Shown here: piece by piece, positions 14,406 through 24,686 of the stretch
Position numbering within the stretch: position 1 is the first letter of the stretch
Layout of the letters: every line of letters begins with the position of its first letter
From: a virus
Virus record (IMG/VR): IMGVR_UViG_3300027770_002233
Location: 1 to 32,675 of that record
Direction: 5' to 3' (one strand)
DNA: 32,675 nt
Program-made: the position numbers and the translations under genes
The notes under the pieces: generated by a model
Databases searched by the model: none
What the model was told of the DNA's origin: nothing
The model's input: the letters and a program-made list of their open reading frames with translations, nothing else

Positions 14406-17400
14406 TTAATGCAAAAAGCCACCGTACTGGTAATGAAGGGAGGCAAGTTGTGAATTTCTCATAAGTGGTCGAACCAATCCACCTCTTGCACGACCTTCTG
14501 GGTTTTGCCTCTGCTGTTGTTGTTCTTGTGCCTGTGCTTGCAGGTCTGCAACACGGATTTCAATCATGTTCATCACCGCCCGTTCTTGCCCCTGCAACTG
14601 CGGAAACTGTGCCATAAAGTCATTGAAGAACAAAGTTGCTTGTTCTGGGTTTTGCAGTTGTTGAAGGTAGTTGGCATGCAACCGGTCAAGAATATCACGT
14701 TGTTCAGGTGTGGCGGCTTGTCTTGCGGGTACATTGGCTGGGTGCCCAGGATCTGGCTCAAACAGGTTCAAATCATCCACATTGATTTCTGCAGGAAGCG
14801 GTTCGGGTAGCTGAGGCTGTACCATAAAATCAGGCAAGGGATAGCCTTGTTGTAGCAACCTGTTTGCCATCAAACCAAGAACATCCCTTGACGCTTGCAA
14901 ATGCTCATCTGCATTCATCCCATTATTACCTCGGAAAGCAGGATAATCCAGAACACCGTTTTGGAGAGCGTACATGGTGTCGTGAACTGCTGTCAGGTTC
15001 AAACGACCATCAGGATGCACATCTTGAGTCATCAAGTCATCTGCTGTTGCTACAGGATCAAAAGCAGGCGGCTCATTGCCACCTGCCTGTCGCTCATACC
15101 GTTCTGCATAATCTTCAAGCTCCCTTGCCAAATTAAACATGTCGTTTTCATCTTGCCCCATTTGACGGTGCAAGTTTTGAACGCCCCCGTTATTGCGCAA
15201 GGAGTCAGCGTAGTGAAGCAACTGACGAGCATCGATTTCCCCATTTTCAAGTCTGGTAGTTAAGGCGTCAAAACTTTGCTGAAGGTCTTGAGGTTCAACA
15301 GGGTATGGGTTGTCTTGACCCAACATCTCTCTGGTTCCTGCATCCCTAATGGCATTTTCCATGTTGGACTCAGCATCCCCCAACTTGTCTTGCAAATACT
15401 GGTAACGGGTTCGAGTCAACCCCATTTGAGTAGGTGTTTTGAACCCCTCATTTAATGCCAGTAAGTTTTTAGCTACCCCGGCTTTTACTGCACGGTAACG
15501 GTCTGTTTCTGTAGCAGCATTTCGGTATTCGTCAGAATTGCGAATGTCGTTCCAGATGGAGGTCAAGTATTGCTGTGCTCGTTCCCCGCCTGTTTCGGTT
15601 CCAACAAAGTTAGAGGTTATGCGTCTTTCCCCTGGTTCACCTACAATTTCTTGTGGTGCATCATACGCCAACTCCTGTGTTATGGGTACATTTACAAACT
15701 CTGGAACCTTAACGTCGCGACCTGCAGTAAAGGCATGACTTACCAAATGCCTCTCCTCTCTTGAAAGCGGTGCAAGCAACTCACGGACTACTGGGTCATT
15801 TTCAAAACGGTTAATGATTCCTTGTATTGAGGTGTTGTCTCTGTACTCAGGTGAATCATAAAACCGGGTGCCCGGGGGTGCGTTTTGCAACCTATCAAAG
15901 TGCTCATGGATTTGGTCAAGTGTACTTTTTGCTCTTCTTTTCGTTTCCACAACTGATGGTGCAGTTAACAGGCGTGATTTTTCCTCTGCCAGGGCAGCAT
16001 GCAGTTTTTCTAGCATCTGATCTTTGGCTTTGTTAAATTGTTGTTCTTGCCCATAATTCTTTTTGGGCAGTATGTCTAGCCCTGAAATTTCGTAGAGCCT
16101 ATTTACCTCATGGCCATTTGTTAGTCTATCAATGACATTTTGCAAAGAATCAACATCTGGGTTGCCGTCATGCCCACTTGCATAATTCAGTAACTTTTTA
16201 GAAGCGTCATCTATTGAAAAATTCTTAATCCTCGCCTCTGTAAAAGCATCTTTTACCTTGTCTGCATAATTACTAAAATCGTTTGTGTTGTAAACACCTT
16301 TATGACCATCTTTTTGGCGACTGTTGATTTGGTAAGCACGGTCGTAGGCATCTTGAGCACGCTTGACTTCTGAGCTTAATTCTGGCGCTGTCATTTGACC
16401 AAGTTCGGCATCTGTTTTAAAAGGTGGTGCAAGTGTAGACATGGGCATGCCGTATTGATTGGCTGCATCAAGCACATCTTCTTCCCCAATAAACCTTGTT
16501 CCGCCCAACCCCTGCATTAAAGCCTCGTTGTATTGGTTACGATAAATTTTCCACGCCTTGTCTACGTCTTTTGAAAGTTGATCGGTCAGCTTTGCCGGGT
16601 CAAGCGCAGCCATAAAAGCGTTTTTATCATTGCTACCAACCGCGTCCCCTACCACTTCATGTATCCAGTCTTGGAAATCTTCCCCAGGTGGAACAAGGTT
16701 TGGGTCAGCAGCATTGTCTAAATAGGTGACCAAATCCATTTGTGCCTCACGCCTTGCCTCTTCTGCCACCTCTTGCATCAAGTCATCTACTGCATTGTGG
16801 TCAAACAGGGGGTTAAATTTGACTGCATCCCGCTGATGATTTTCCAACAAGTCAAGGGTGTTGGGAAGGTTATGCATGTCGTTAACCCGGCTGTCCAATT
16901 TGTCTTTATTTTTATTTAACCATGCCCGAATAGGTGCCTCAAACCGTGGATCTATTTTGCTGTTATTTTCACCCTTTATTTGATCTACTTTGTAGGTAGT
17001 CTTGTCATCCATCAATTTCTGCAGTTCAGGCATCTCAGCAACAGCTGCTTGCCACTGTCTTCCCGTCTGTATAAACCTTTGCACACCAACGGGCAGGGCG
17101 TCAATTTGATTCATGCCATTGTCTAAAAGATAGCGTTTTACATCTTGCTGTAAATCATTTGGGTTAGGATCGGTTAGACGCACCTGCATTGCCCCCTGCG
17201 CTGAGCCATCTGGGGCGTAGACAGCTGGGAACATTTCTCGCCCCGCTGCTGCCTCATCTATGTAGCCAGAGGAGGTAGTGTCGTTGCCCCTTGGTACAAG
17301 ACCAGTGTGCGGTTCAACCAAAGGGGAGTGGCCGGGGTAGTCAGGAGTACCGTGACCGCCACGGGCAAGGCAGAAATTCAAGTCTTTGGTGAGAACTGAG

Positions 17401-19610
17401 AAATCCCTGATGTACATGTCGGGGTTAGCATCAATGAATGCTTTGTTGAATTCCACTATCCTTGACCCGGCAGGTGTGATGCCTACCGGTTTTGTAAAAA
17501 CAACAGAAGCCGGGTATTCTTGAACACGGTTGTAGCGCCAGTCCCCGTATGCTTTCTTGCTGTTTTGTTTTGCTTTTTCTTCTGCCTTCTGCTGTTTGTG
17601 CGTCAAGTTAATGGCTGCAACCATATCAACTTTTTTCAAGTCTTCTGGTGCAATTTCACCTTTTATCAGGCTTCTAAAAACATTTTTTCGCACATTTTCC
17701 AAACCCATCTTATCTATGTACCGGTCATTTATGTCGTAAATTGGAACGTCATTTGGGACCCTAGACATGTAGGGGTAGTCTGGACCTGTGTAGCCTTCAT
17801 CCTTTAACAACTCATTGTGCCATTCTTGCGCCTCTGCTTCATTTTGAAATGTACGAGCACCTACATCCGTTGTGTTATTTCCCCGCCTTGACACCCACCG
17901 TTGACTTCTTGTGTCAAAAGTCAATGAGGGAGGTTCCTGTGTCTTAACCCTATCATCATTCCAATGATCGGAGGTGATAGAGGCGTCACTCATATTTTCA
18001 ACTTTTTGACCCAGTGGGGTAGTTGCTGTTTGAGTACCGATTTCAGGATTCTTTGCCAAAGCGTCAGCAGAATGATTACTAATAGCGTACTGACGCTGAT
18101 CTTCACCCCTGTCTTGTGCCCGGCTGTAGTAGTTAGAATCTGTTACAAAATCACGGTCACCCACAAACACATCTTTCTCAGCTGCTTTGACAAACGGGTC
18201 ATTCTTGGTGCCGGTGCCCATTTGTTTGGTGATGTAGTTGAGGTAGGGGCCTTTGGTAAGCCAGTCATAATAGGGCTCAATTACTTTGCCAACATCCAGG
18301 GAAGAACCAGGAATTTGTGCAAAAGGTGAATCTGCGTGTTCTGCATTCCATTCCTTTGTAAAATTATCGCTTGCAGTGTTATAAATAACATTTTTAATAT
18401 TTTTAGGCAAGTGATAGAACTCAATCCCGTTGGGGGGCAATATATTTGGGTCTTCTAACAGTTGTTGAGGAGTGTAGGTGGGTCCGTCATCTTGAAGTTT
18501 AAAACCCGGTTGCTCCAAAATAGCCGGATATTTTTGTACCCAGTCTTGCCACAATTTTGCGTCCTGTTTTAATTCAGTATTAAGAAACCTATCAAAAGCC
18601 TCTCGTTGACTGTTATCAAGTATGTTCATTTTCCATTCAACAAAATGCGTTTTGCCAAGCCCTGGAATGTCATTGACAGGGGTGTAGTTGAGGTCAGGAG
18701 CGGATGCATTTAGGTGACTGTATATGGGGGAGTTGTCAGCAAGTTCTTCTATTGGCTTGGTTGCACCCAAAGTTGTTGGAAAGTTGCCACCGCTTGGCTT
18801 GACTGCAAACAATTGCGTTTCTGGTTGAAGCACCTCTGGCACACCTGGAATTGGGTTCAACCCCTGCGCCTTGCGCCGTTCCATGGTTTGTGCAAATGAG
18901 TCAGCCGCTGTTTGCAACTTGGTACCGTATGTTGGTTTGTTTGTGACTGGGTCTACACGTCTAAAACCACTCTGTGCATTTGCAAAATCGGTGGGTATGT
19001 CACGCACTTGTGAAGCAACCCGGTTTGCTTCTCCACGCAAAGCGATCGCGTCACTAGGTGTAAGCACAGGACGGCGTTCCCCAGATGCTACAAACCCCGA
19101 ACCCCTAGGACCTGACATTACAGGCGGCAGTTTTAAGGTATCAAACAAAAGGGAATTGACACCTTGCTGAATTGCTTGCCCACCGGGCGTTTGTGTTTGC
19201 AAAGGACCGTAGTACTTTTGCATCAAAGCGTCAATTGACGGTAGCTGTTCCCTCTCTTTTGCAATACGCGCAGCATTTTCCTGATCGCCTACAGCTTTGT
19301 AAAGTGCCTCTGAACCTAACTTGTTTACATTGCTAAGAACAGTGTCCCCAGTGGCTTGCAACATTGGAATAACAGCAAGTGGGGTGTAGTTCACACCTAA
19401 TCGACCAACATCTCGCAACGCTTCTGGCGCTTGCGACATTGTTTTCTTAACACGGTCAACAAAAGTTGGAGAAGAGGAGGGTGCTGGATATCTAGCAAGT
19501 AGCCTTGCAACCTCTGGGTTTACAGGAAGTTTAGGAGCAGGAGCAGGGGTGTTGTCGCCCATACCGTCATCACCGGCGTATACACCGTTTGCATCATAAA
19601 TATCAGCCAT
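14406..19610 (-). CDS. Giant virion/ejection polyvalent protein with PcfJ-like region
   Basis: A 1734-residue protein, the last of the late operon. Most of it is hydrophilic and helical with no clear enzyme motif. Residues about 640-900 resemble the PcfJ-like module of phage 'polyvalent proteins': GDWRYNRVQEYP, then TKDLNFCLARGGHG (Cys747), a short FPAVYAPDGSAQGAMQV segment in the place of the usual 'sLRD..G' strand, and a closing YKVDQIKGENN (QIKG 877-880). The C terminus, RGRARGGLVRPLMRNS then YQYGGFLH (preceded by a Gln-rich coiled stretch), echoes the GG motifs of its neighbours. Such proteins are typically packaged and injected with DNA. It starts in a TAATG overlap with the 1357-residue gene. 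Host-takeover or ejection function is inferred. Confidence 0.72.
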   Translation of the reverse strand: MADIYDANGVYAGDDGMGDNTPAPAPKLPVNPEVARLLARYPAPSSSPTFVDRVKKTMSQAPEALRDVGRLGVNYTPLAVIPMLQATGDTVLSNVNKLGSEALYKAVGDQENAARIAKEREQLPSIDALMQKYYGPLQTQTPGGQAIQQGVNSLLFDTLKLPPVMSGPRGSGFVASGERRPVLTPSDAIALRGEANRVASQVRDIPTDFANAQSGFRRVDPVTNKPTYGTKLQTAADSFAQTMERRKAQGLNPIPGVPEVLQPETQLFAVKPSGGNFPTTLGATKPIEELADNSPIYSHLNASAPDLNYTPVNDIPGLGKTHFVEWKMNILDNSQREAFDRFLNTELKQDAKLWQDWVQKYPAILEQPGFKLQDDGPTYTPQQLLEDPNILPPNGIEFYHLPKNIKNVIYNTASDNFTKEWNAEHADSPFAQIPGSSLDVGKVIEPYYDWLTKGPYLNYITKQMGTGTKNDPFVKAAEKDVFVGDRDFVTDSNYYSRAQDRGEDQRQYAISNHSADALAKNPEIGTQTATTPLGQKVENMSDASITSDHWNDDRVKTQEPPSLTFDTRSQRWVSRRGNNTTDVGARTFQNEAEAQEWHNELLKDEGYTGPDYPYMSRVPNDVPIYDINDRYIDKMGLENVRKNVFRSLIKGEIAPEDLKKVDMVAAINLTHKQQKAEEKAKQNSKKAYGDWRYNRVQEYPASVVFTKPVGITPAGSRIVEFNKAFIDANPDMYIRDFSVLTKDLNFCLARGGHGTPDYPGHSPLVEPHTGLVPRGNDTTSSGYIDEAAAGREMFPAVYAPDGSAQGAMQVRLTDPNPNDLQQDVKRYLLDNGMNQIDALPVGVQRFIQTGRQWQAAVAEMPELQKLMDDKTTYKVDQIKGENNSKIDPRFEAPIRAWLNKNKDKLDSRVNDMHNLPNTLDLLENHQRDAVKFNPLFDHNAVDDLMQEVAEEARREAQMDLVTYLDNAADPNLVPPGEDFQDWIHEVVGDAVGSNDKNAFMAALDPAKLTDQLSKDVDKAWKIYRNQYNEALMQGLGGTRFIGEEDVLDAANQYGMPMSTLAPPFKTDAELGQMTAPELSSEVKRAQDAYDRAYQINSRQKDGHKGVYNTNDFSNYADKVKDAFTEARIKNFSIDDASKKLLNYASGHDGNPDVDSLQNVIDRLTNGHEVNRLYEISGLDILPKKNYGQEQQFNKAKDQMLEKLHAALAEEKSRLLTAPSVVETKRRAKSTLDQIHEHFDRLQNAPPGTRFYDSPEYRDNTSIQGIINRFENDPVVRELLAPLSREERHLVSHAFTAGRDVKVPEFVNVPITQELAYDAPQEIVGEPGERRITSNFVGTETGGERAQQYLTSIWNDIRNSDEYRNAATETDRYRAVKAGVAKNLLALNEGFKTPTQMGLTRTRYQYLQDKLGDAESNMENAIRDAGTREMLGQDNPYPVEPQDLQQSFDALTTRLENGEIDARQLLHYADSLRNNGGVQNLHRQMGQDENDMFNLARELEDYAERYERQAGGNEPPAFDPVATADDLMTQDVHPDGRLNLTAVHDTMYALQNGVLDYPAFRGNNGMNADEHLQASRDVLGLMANRLLQQGYPLPDFMVQPQLPEPLPAEINVDDLNLFEPDPGHPANVPARQAATPEQRDILDRLHANYLQQLQNPEQATLFFNDFMAQFPQLQGQERAVMNMIEIRVADLQAQAQEQQQQRQNPEGRARGGLVRPLMRNSQLASLHYQYGGFLH

Positions 19611-22600
19611 TACTGCTCCTCAGTGGCGTATTTTTTCTTCAGCTCTTCAAATGTAGCATCATCCGCGGCCTGTTGATCCTCAGCACTGGGTTCTTCTTTT
19701 GTGGGCAACTTGGGTGCTTTGCCAGAAGAAACACTTATAGCACTTGTCATTTTCTTTTCGCGCACAGCGCTTTTAGCCGCCTGTTGGGATTGCTTCTGCA
19801 CCTGCCCCTCCAACCGTTCCGTCACTTTTTGCACCTCCCGCGGGGTGCCTGTTTTCAGTATTTGCGCCACCTCGTTGGCAACCTTTTCACTCATGGGCAG
19901 GCCTTGTTGATACATTTTAAAGAGCTTGGCAAGAAAAGAACCAGGACCACTGGAGGCACTTAGGTCAAGCATTTGCCCTGTAATGTCAACAGCGGAGTTT
20001 TCATCTAAGTCTTTCATAGCAGCAGCACGGGGTGCGGTGCGGCTATTTCGCACAAGGTCTTGGGCGTTGCGAAACACTTGTGCCTCCCGCTCCAACGCTG
20101 CCTCAAACAACTTGTAGTCGTTGGGGTTGTCAAATAAGGCAGCCAAGCGGGCCTTAGTGGCGGGGGCTGAAATGACAATTTGAGCAGCATTGATTTGTTG
20201 AGGGCGAGTCAAAATGTCGTTGAGGATGCTTTGTGCTACACCAGCCCGCAGTGCGTTCTTTTCAGCATCAGACATGGTTTTCACCATTGCCTTTGCCTGA
20301 TCTGGCATAAAGCCTTTCTTCAAAAACTCATCCTTACCAAACCTTAACGCCTCCAACACCTCACTATCTCCTGCATACTTGGTTCGTGCCTGTGCATACT
20401 TGGAAACTCCTGTCGCTGGGTCTGTGGTCACACTATCAATGACCTTTACAAACTCTTTCTTCACATCTTTAAGTGCATTGGCCTCAGTTTTAGACAATGG
20501 GTTGGTGCCGCCAAAACCCTTATCAATAATTGAGTCAATACCGCGTTTGATGTAGTCAAGAGTGCGGACATCTGGCATTTGAGTCACACGGGCTGTGCCG
20601 TCTGCATCAACAGTGTAGAGGCGTTTGAGGTCGTACTGGTCAGTGTTTTCACCCCTCAACTGCGCTGCCAACTTTTCTTTTTCAGCAATAGACCGTGCCT
20701 CATCGTAGGCCTTTTTGAAGGTAGGATCTTCCAACACCTGTGTAATTCGTGGATCATTGACTGTGCCAAAAGCGTAGGCATCTTTGTAGGCAGTATTTGC
20801 GTTACCCCTCAAAGTGCTCACCATTTTGCCTTCTTGATCTGCGTAATTCACATTGTTACCCACAGCCTTTGTGACCTTGTCACCCACGTTTTGACGCCCA
20901 GCTTCCAAGCGTTTTTCCATTGGGTCACCCAAAATCTTTCGCCCACCGCCTGGTTTAGCCACAACCGCCTCACCCAGGCTAGTCAATGACGGGGTAACAT
21001 CAGCAAGGGTTGACTTGACACCCAAAGCCGCATCCCGCGCCATGGTGCGTTTGAGAGAACGCATGCCAACTGAATCACGGTTCATTGCGTTGAGCACTTT
21101 GTTGATGGCGGCATCACTGACATCTGTTGCACTTGGGAGGAGTGCTTTTTTGACTGCTTTTAGTCCTTGCCCCGTCTTGGTTATTACTTTAGAAAGGGTA
21201 GGTGCTACCACAGCGGTTGTTGCACCTGTTTTGACACCTTCAGACAGGCGATCACCCATGTCTCCCTCACTCGCCCCCATGCCAGATACGAATCCTTGTG
21301 CGCCTGCACTTCCTGAGGTTTTTGCAAGGTCGTACAACCGCTTGCCTCGGCTCGCTGTCATGCTTAGACCAATAGCGGCGGGTGCTTGACCACCTGGGAT
21401 CATTTCCATGGCAAGAGAAGGTGCAAGACCGCTAACTAACTCCGTGCCTAAAGCGGCGTAGGGGTGTTTGTTGGCAAAGGCTGCATACTTGCCTCGTTCT
21501 TCTGCCAACACGTCCTCATACGGCCTGTTTTCCATCTGCGCACGCACACGCGCAATTGCCTCATCACCAAAAGAAAATCCAGCCCCCTGTCCCACCGCTC
21601 GCCCAAAGTTAGCCAATGAATAATCCGCATCTTCCTCAGTTGGTGTGTAGGTGGGCGGTGCTCCTCCATTTTCCATCCGCACAGCCCCACCATTGGCAAA
21701 ATTCATTTTGTAGTTGGCGTTGTATTGTGTTGGTCCTTGCGTTGGTTGGGTGACGCCAAAGTTAAAAGTGCCGGAACCTGCTGGGTGACTTAAATTAAGG
21801 TAACGGGCGTCAACTTGATTTTTACGAGTAGGCAGGTAATGAGATGCTGATACTCCAGCGTCCACAGAACCGCGTCCCACAGGGTAAGATGCTTGCAGAT
21901 CAGCCAAGCGAACAGGCGCCCCAGTTGGCTGTGTTGCTGACAAACTCACACGACCTTGCCCCACTGGGTGACTGTAACGGGCAGAAAGTGCGCTAAAAGT
22001 TCTTGGGTCTACATCTGGCATGTGGCTCACTTGCCCTTCAACTGATGCGTAGCCAGGACCCATTTTGCGTCCTGCCCCTAGCATGGCAGATTCCTGCCGC
22101 CCTTGTGAGCCGTAGTTGACGTTGGCGCCCGTCAGTTTTTGATACAACTGCTCATCGTCCAACTCCATGTGACCGCCATCCTCCATCTTGACGTAGCCAC
22201 CCTCTGCAAACTCCTCTGTCTGCGCTTTGTGCATCGCGCCTGATCTTCTTTCTTTAAGTGTTTCCTCATGCTCCTTAATTTTCCTAAGAGCAGCAGCCTG
22301 GGCGTTTTTGAACAGTATTGCCCTTTCTGATGCATTCATGTTGAGGGAGCCTTGCAGGTCCATCAAAATACCGCGTTCACCCTCTGTTGGGTTACCTCCA
22401 AAAGTAATTTTCAATTGACTCAAGGCGTTTTGACCCACAAGGTTTTCAAGCTCAGTGCTCGCTTTTATACCCTCTGACTCACCCACTAAAGGTATGTTCC
22501 TGCCAAAAGTACGGCGCGCACCTGCGGCAAAACCTTCATACGCTTTTTCGTTAATTTTTAACGCTTTGCTAAGGTTAAGAACCAAGGTTTTACCTGCACT

Positions 22601-23683
22601 AATGCCTGCCTTTGCCTCATCAATCGCTTTCCTGTCATCAGCAGTAAGTTTGACCTCTGACCGTTCTTTTTGCAGGTCTTGCACCCTTTTGTTAAAAGCA
22701 GGAGTGCCTGGGGTCAACCCCTCATCCTGCGCTACTTTGCCTAAAGGCGAAACGGCTTTGTTCGCCTCACCTGTGCTGTCTTTGCTAGGTGCAATGTGGG
22801 TGGCTTTTTTGATAATTGCGTTTGCCCTGTCCACATCCGCTTTAGGGTGCGAACCGGGCGTTTTTGCTACATCCATCAATACTTTGTTGGCCCACTGCTC
22901 AAGGGTTAAATTGGTATCTGCTTTTTCTTCTGGCTTGATGTAGTTCAATCTATCAAGGCGTTTTTGCGCATTGGTCTTGGCAAGCTGCGTGGAGGTTTTG
23001 CTTTCAATAGTAGCAGTCAGGCGGTCAACTTCGGACGTGGGGCTTTTATCTCCCGGTGTCCAAGTCATCTTGTTCATCCTTTTTTCCAGCATCGCTTTGT
23101 CAGTTGTATAAGTAGGCGACTTAGGATCAAGCCCCTGCAACTGCCGCATCAACGTCTGGTACTCACCCTGTTTGCCTTGCGTCAACTGAGAAAGCTTGGT
23201 GATTACACCAATTTGACCACCCAAGTCGTTTACATCTTGGTCAAGCCCCATTTGTTTGTATTTCATCTGCAGGTCAGACAAGGCGTCTTTTCGCGCCTGC
23301 ATCTTTTCAACTTCAGGAGCAAGGGCTTCACCCACATTGCCCATAGTCTCACCAAAAGAACCAGTGCGAGTAGGTTTACCAAAGGCGCCTGCCATTTTGA
23401 AATACATGGCTGCTTCACCCATCGGGTCCGCAGCCCTTGCCAACAACTTTCGCTGCGCTTCCGCAAGAATGGCTGTGCGGTCTGTTGACCGCTTGGTCAA
23501 CGCCCCTTGATACTGCGTTAACAGGCTCTTTAACTGCGCAGAATAAGGGCTACCGGAATCTAGACCAGTAGAGGTACCGATTGCGTCATCGGACCCTTCT
23601 GCATCAAGTTGTGCTTGATCTTTTGCATCCTCTGCTTCCAGTTGATCAACAGTTTCAATTTGGTCATCATCTTCTTTTGCCAT
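19610..23683 (-). CDS. Large internal virion protein with beta-barrel-like insert
   Basis: A 1357-residue late protein. Residues 1-490 are acidic then helical, with TFGGNPTEGERGILMDLQGS, a block seen in phage ejection-type proteins. Residues 495-504 (GGYVKMEDGG) and 665-674 (GGAVRMENGG) are two copies of one motif. Between them is a 160-residue module of alternating polar/hydrophobic strands with three imperfect repeats: YSHPVGQGRVSLSATQPT, ASYPVGRGSVDAGVSAS and LSHPAGSGTFNFGVTQPT. After it come a Gly/Ala-rich hydrophobic stretch (about 690-830) that could contact membrane, and a long helical C-terminal part rich in lysine ending in a charged tail. I infer a role in DNA ejection through the envelope; no enzyme is recognised. 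Confidence 0.7.
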   Translation of the reverse strand: MAKEDDDQIETVDQLEAEDAKDQAQLDAEGSDDAIGTSTGLDSGSPYSAQLKSLLTQYQGALTKRSTDRTAILAEAQRKLLARAADPMGEAAMYFKMAGAFGKPTRTGSFGETMGNVGEALAPEVEKMQARKDALSDLQMKYKQMGLDQDVNDLGGQIGVITKLSQLTQGKQGEYQTLMRQLQGLDPKSPTYTTDKAMLEKRMNKMTWTPGDKSPTSEVDRLTATIESKTSTQLAKTNAQKRLDRLNYIKPEEKADTNLTLEQWANKVLMDVAKTPGSHPKADVDRANAIIKKATHIAPSKDSTGEANKAVSPLGKVAQDEGLTPGTPAFNKRVQDLQKERSEVKLTADDRKAIDEAKAGISAGKTLVLNLSKALKINEKAYEGFAAGARRTFGRNIPLVGESEGIKASTELENLVGQNALSQLKITFGGNPTEGERGILMDLQGSLNMNASERAILFKNAQAAALRKIKEHEETLKERRSGAMHKAQTEEFAEGGYVKMEDGGHMELDDEQLYQKLTGANVNYGSQGRQESAMLGAGRKMGPGYASVEGQVSHMPDVDPRTFSALSARYSHPVGQGRVSLSATQPTGAPVRLADLQASYPVGRGSVDAGVSASHYLPTRKNQVDARYLNLSHPAGSGTFNFGVTQPTQGPTQYNANYKMNFANGGAVRMENGGAPPTYTPTEEDADYSLANFGRAVGQGAGFSFGDEAIARVRAQMENRPYEDVLAEERGKYAAFANKHPYAALGTELVSGLAPSLAMEMIPGGQAPAAIGLSMTASRGKRLYDLAKTSGSAGAQGFVSGMGASEGDMGDRLSEGVKTGATTAVVAPTLSKVITKTGQGLKAVKKALLPSATDVSDAAINKVLNAMNRDSVGMRSLKRTMARDAALGVKSTLADVTPSLTSLGEAVVAKPGGGRKILGDPMEKRLEAGRQNVGDKVTKAVGNNVNYADQEGKMVSTLRGNANTAYKDAYAFGTVNDPRITQVLEDPTFKKAYDEARSIAEKEKLAAQLRGENTDQYDLKRLYTVDADGTARVTQMPDVRTLDYIKRGIDSIIDKGFGGTNPLSKTEANALKDVKKEFVKVIDSVTTDPATGVSKYAQARTKYAGDSEVLEALRFGKDEFLKKGFMPDQAKAMVKTMSDAEKNALRAGVAQSILNDILTRPQQINAAQIVISAPATKARLAALFDNPNDYKLFEAALEREAQVFRNAQDLVRNSRTAPRAAAMKDLDENSAVDITGQMLDLSASSGPGSFLAKLFKMYQQGLPMSEKVANEVAQILKTGTPREVQKVTERLEGQVQKQSQQAAKSAVREKKMTSAISVSSGKAPKLPTKEEPSAEDQQAADDATFEELKKKYATEEQ

Positions 23684-23693
23684 TTTTTACCCT

Positions 23694-24686
23694 TTAAATG
23701 ATGCCGGTTTTCTTTAAACCTGCAACGGTCATACCAGTGGAGGCAAGTTGCGACAAAACAGATGGCTGATAAGCAGCCGCTGGACCTGTTGATTCTGTGG
23801 TGGTGCGTGATGGCAAATCCAACCCGCGAACTGCTGCGTTCATAAAAGCGATGCGGTTGTATGGGTCGTTTTGCTGTTGCTGGAAGTCTTGATACGCAGT
23901 ATCCATGCTTCTCTGTGCCAACGCCTGTTTCTGACCACCCACAGATTCAAGTGCTGCTGCCTCTGTAAGACCTGCTTGTTGCTGCAGACCACCCAAAGTT
24001 TCCTGTTGTTTGGCTAGGTCAAGCAGACGGGCTTGATCTGCGCCTTGCAAGTTACCAGCAGCTTGTCCCATTTGAGCAAGCCGGGTCTGATCTGCTTGCA
24101 TCTGTGTACCTGCCTGTGTATACCCTTGTTGCATGGCCTGTGCCTGTTGAGCAAGTGTGGATTCTTGCAAATCACGCATACCCCTTGCCAACGCCTCCCC
24201 TGACCTACTACCCCCAAAACTACCACCGCCAATAAACTGACTTTGAATAGTTGGAATGATGTTTTCTGACAATTGACGTTGCGCAAGATCGCCTATCCTG
24301 TTCACCACTTGATTGGTGTAGGGGTTCATATAGGCGTTGATGCCTTGGGGGACAGTTTGCGCGGCCTGTGAAAAATAGGGCTGCGCTGCGCCCATACCAG
24401 TGGCGTCGTCTACAGTGCCTAAAGTGTTACCTGCAGCTGTAAATTGCGGTTTGTAACTACCTGCAAGCTCTGGGGTCTGGTTAAAAGCCTGCAACTGCTG
24501 CGGGTCAAACCCAGCAACCCGTGGGCCACCAAAAGTCTGGTAAGGGGCGGCAGCAATGGCGTTGGCCTTTGCCACCAACCCTTGTGTGTAATCACTGTAC
24601 CAAGCGGGGGTGTCTTTGGCTGCAACACCGTAGGTTGTTACCGACGCTGGTGGTTTGCCTTCAAATAGAAAGTCTGCTACGCTCAT
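23694..24686 (-). CDS. Tail/ejection structural protein
   Basis: A 330-residue protein of a recurring podophage structural type. Seen: PYQTFGGPRVAGFDPQQLQA near the N terminus, MNPYTNQVVNRIGDLAQRQL (about 117-136) and QSQFIGGGSFGGSRSGEALA (about 148-167), then a long Gln/Ala-rich helical region with heptad character and a DPYNRIAFMNAAVRGLDLP block near the C terminus. The layout is that of proteins found beside internal virion proteins in many phages; exact role unknown. It overlaps the 614-residue gene's stop as ATGA and precedes the 1357-residue gene by 10 nt. Confidence 0.72.
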   Translation of the reverse strand: MSVADFLFEGKPPASVTTYGVAAKDTPAWYSDYTQGLVAKANAIAAAPYQTFGGPRVAGFDPQQLQAFNQTPELAGSYKPQFTAAGNTLGTVDDATGMGAAQPYFSQAAQTVPQGINAYMNPYTNQVVNRIGDLAQRQLSENIIPTIQSQFIGGGSFGGSRSGEALARGMRDLQESTLAQQAQAMQQGYTQAGTQMQADQTRLAQMGQAAGNLQGADQARLLDLAKQQETLGGLQQQAGLTEAAALESVGGQKQALAQRSMDTAYQDFQQQQNDPYNRIAFMNAAVRGLDLPSRTTTESTGPAAAYQPSVLSQLASTGMTVAGLKKTGII

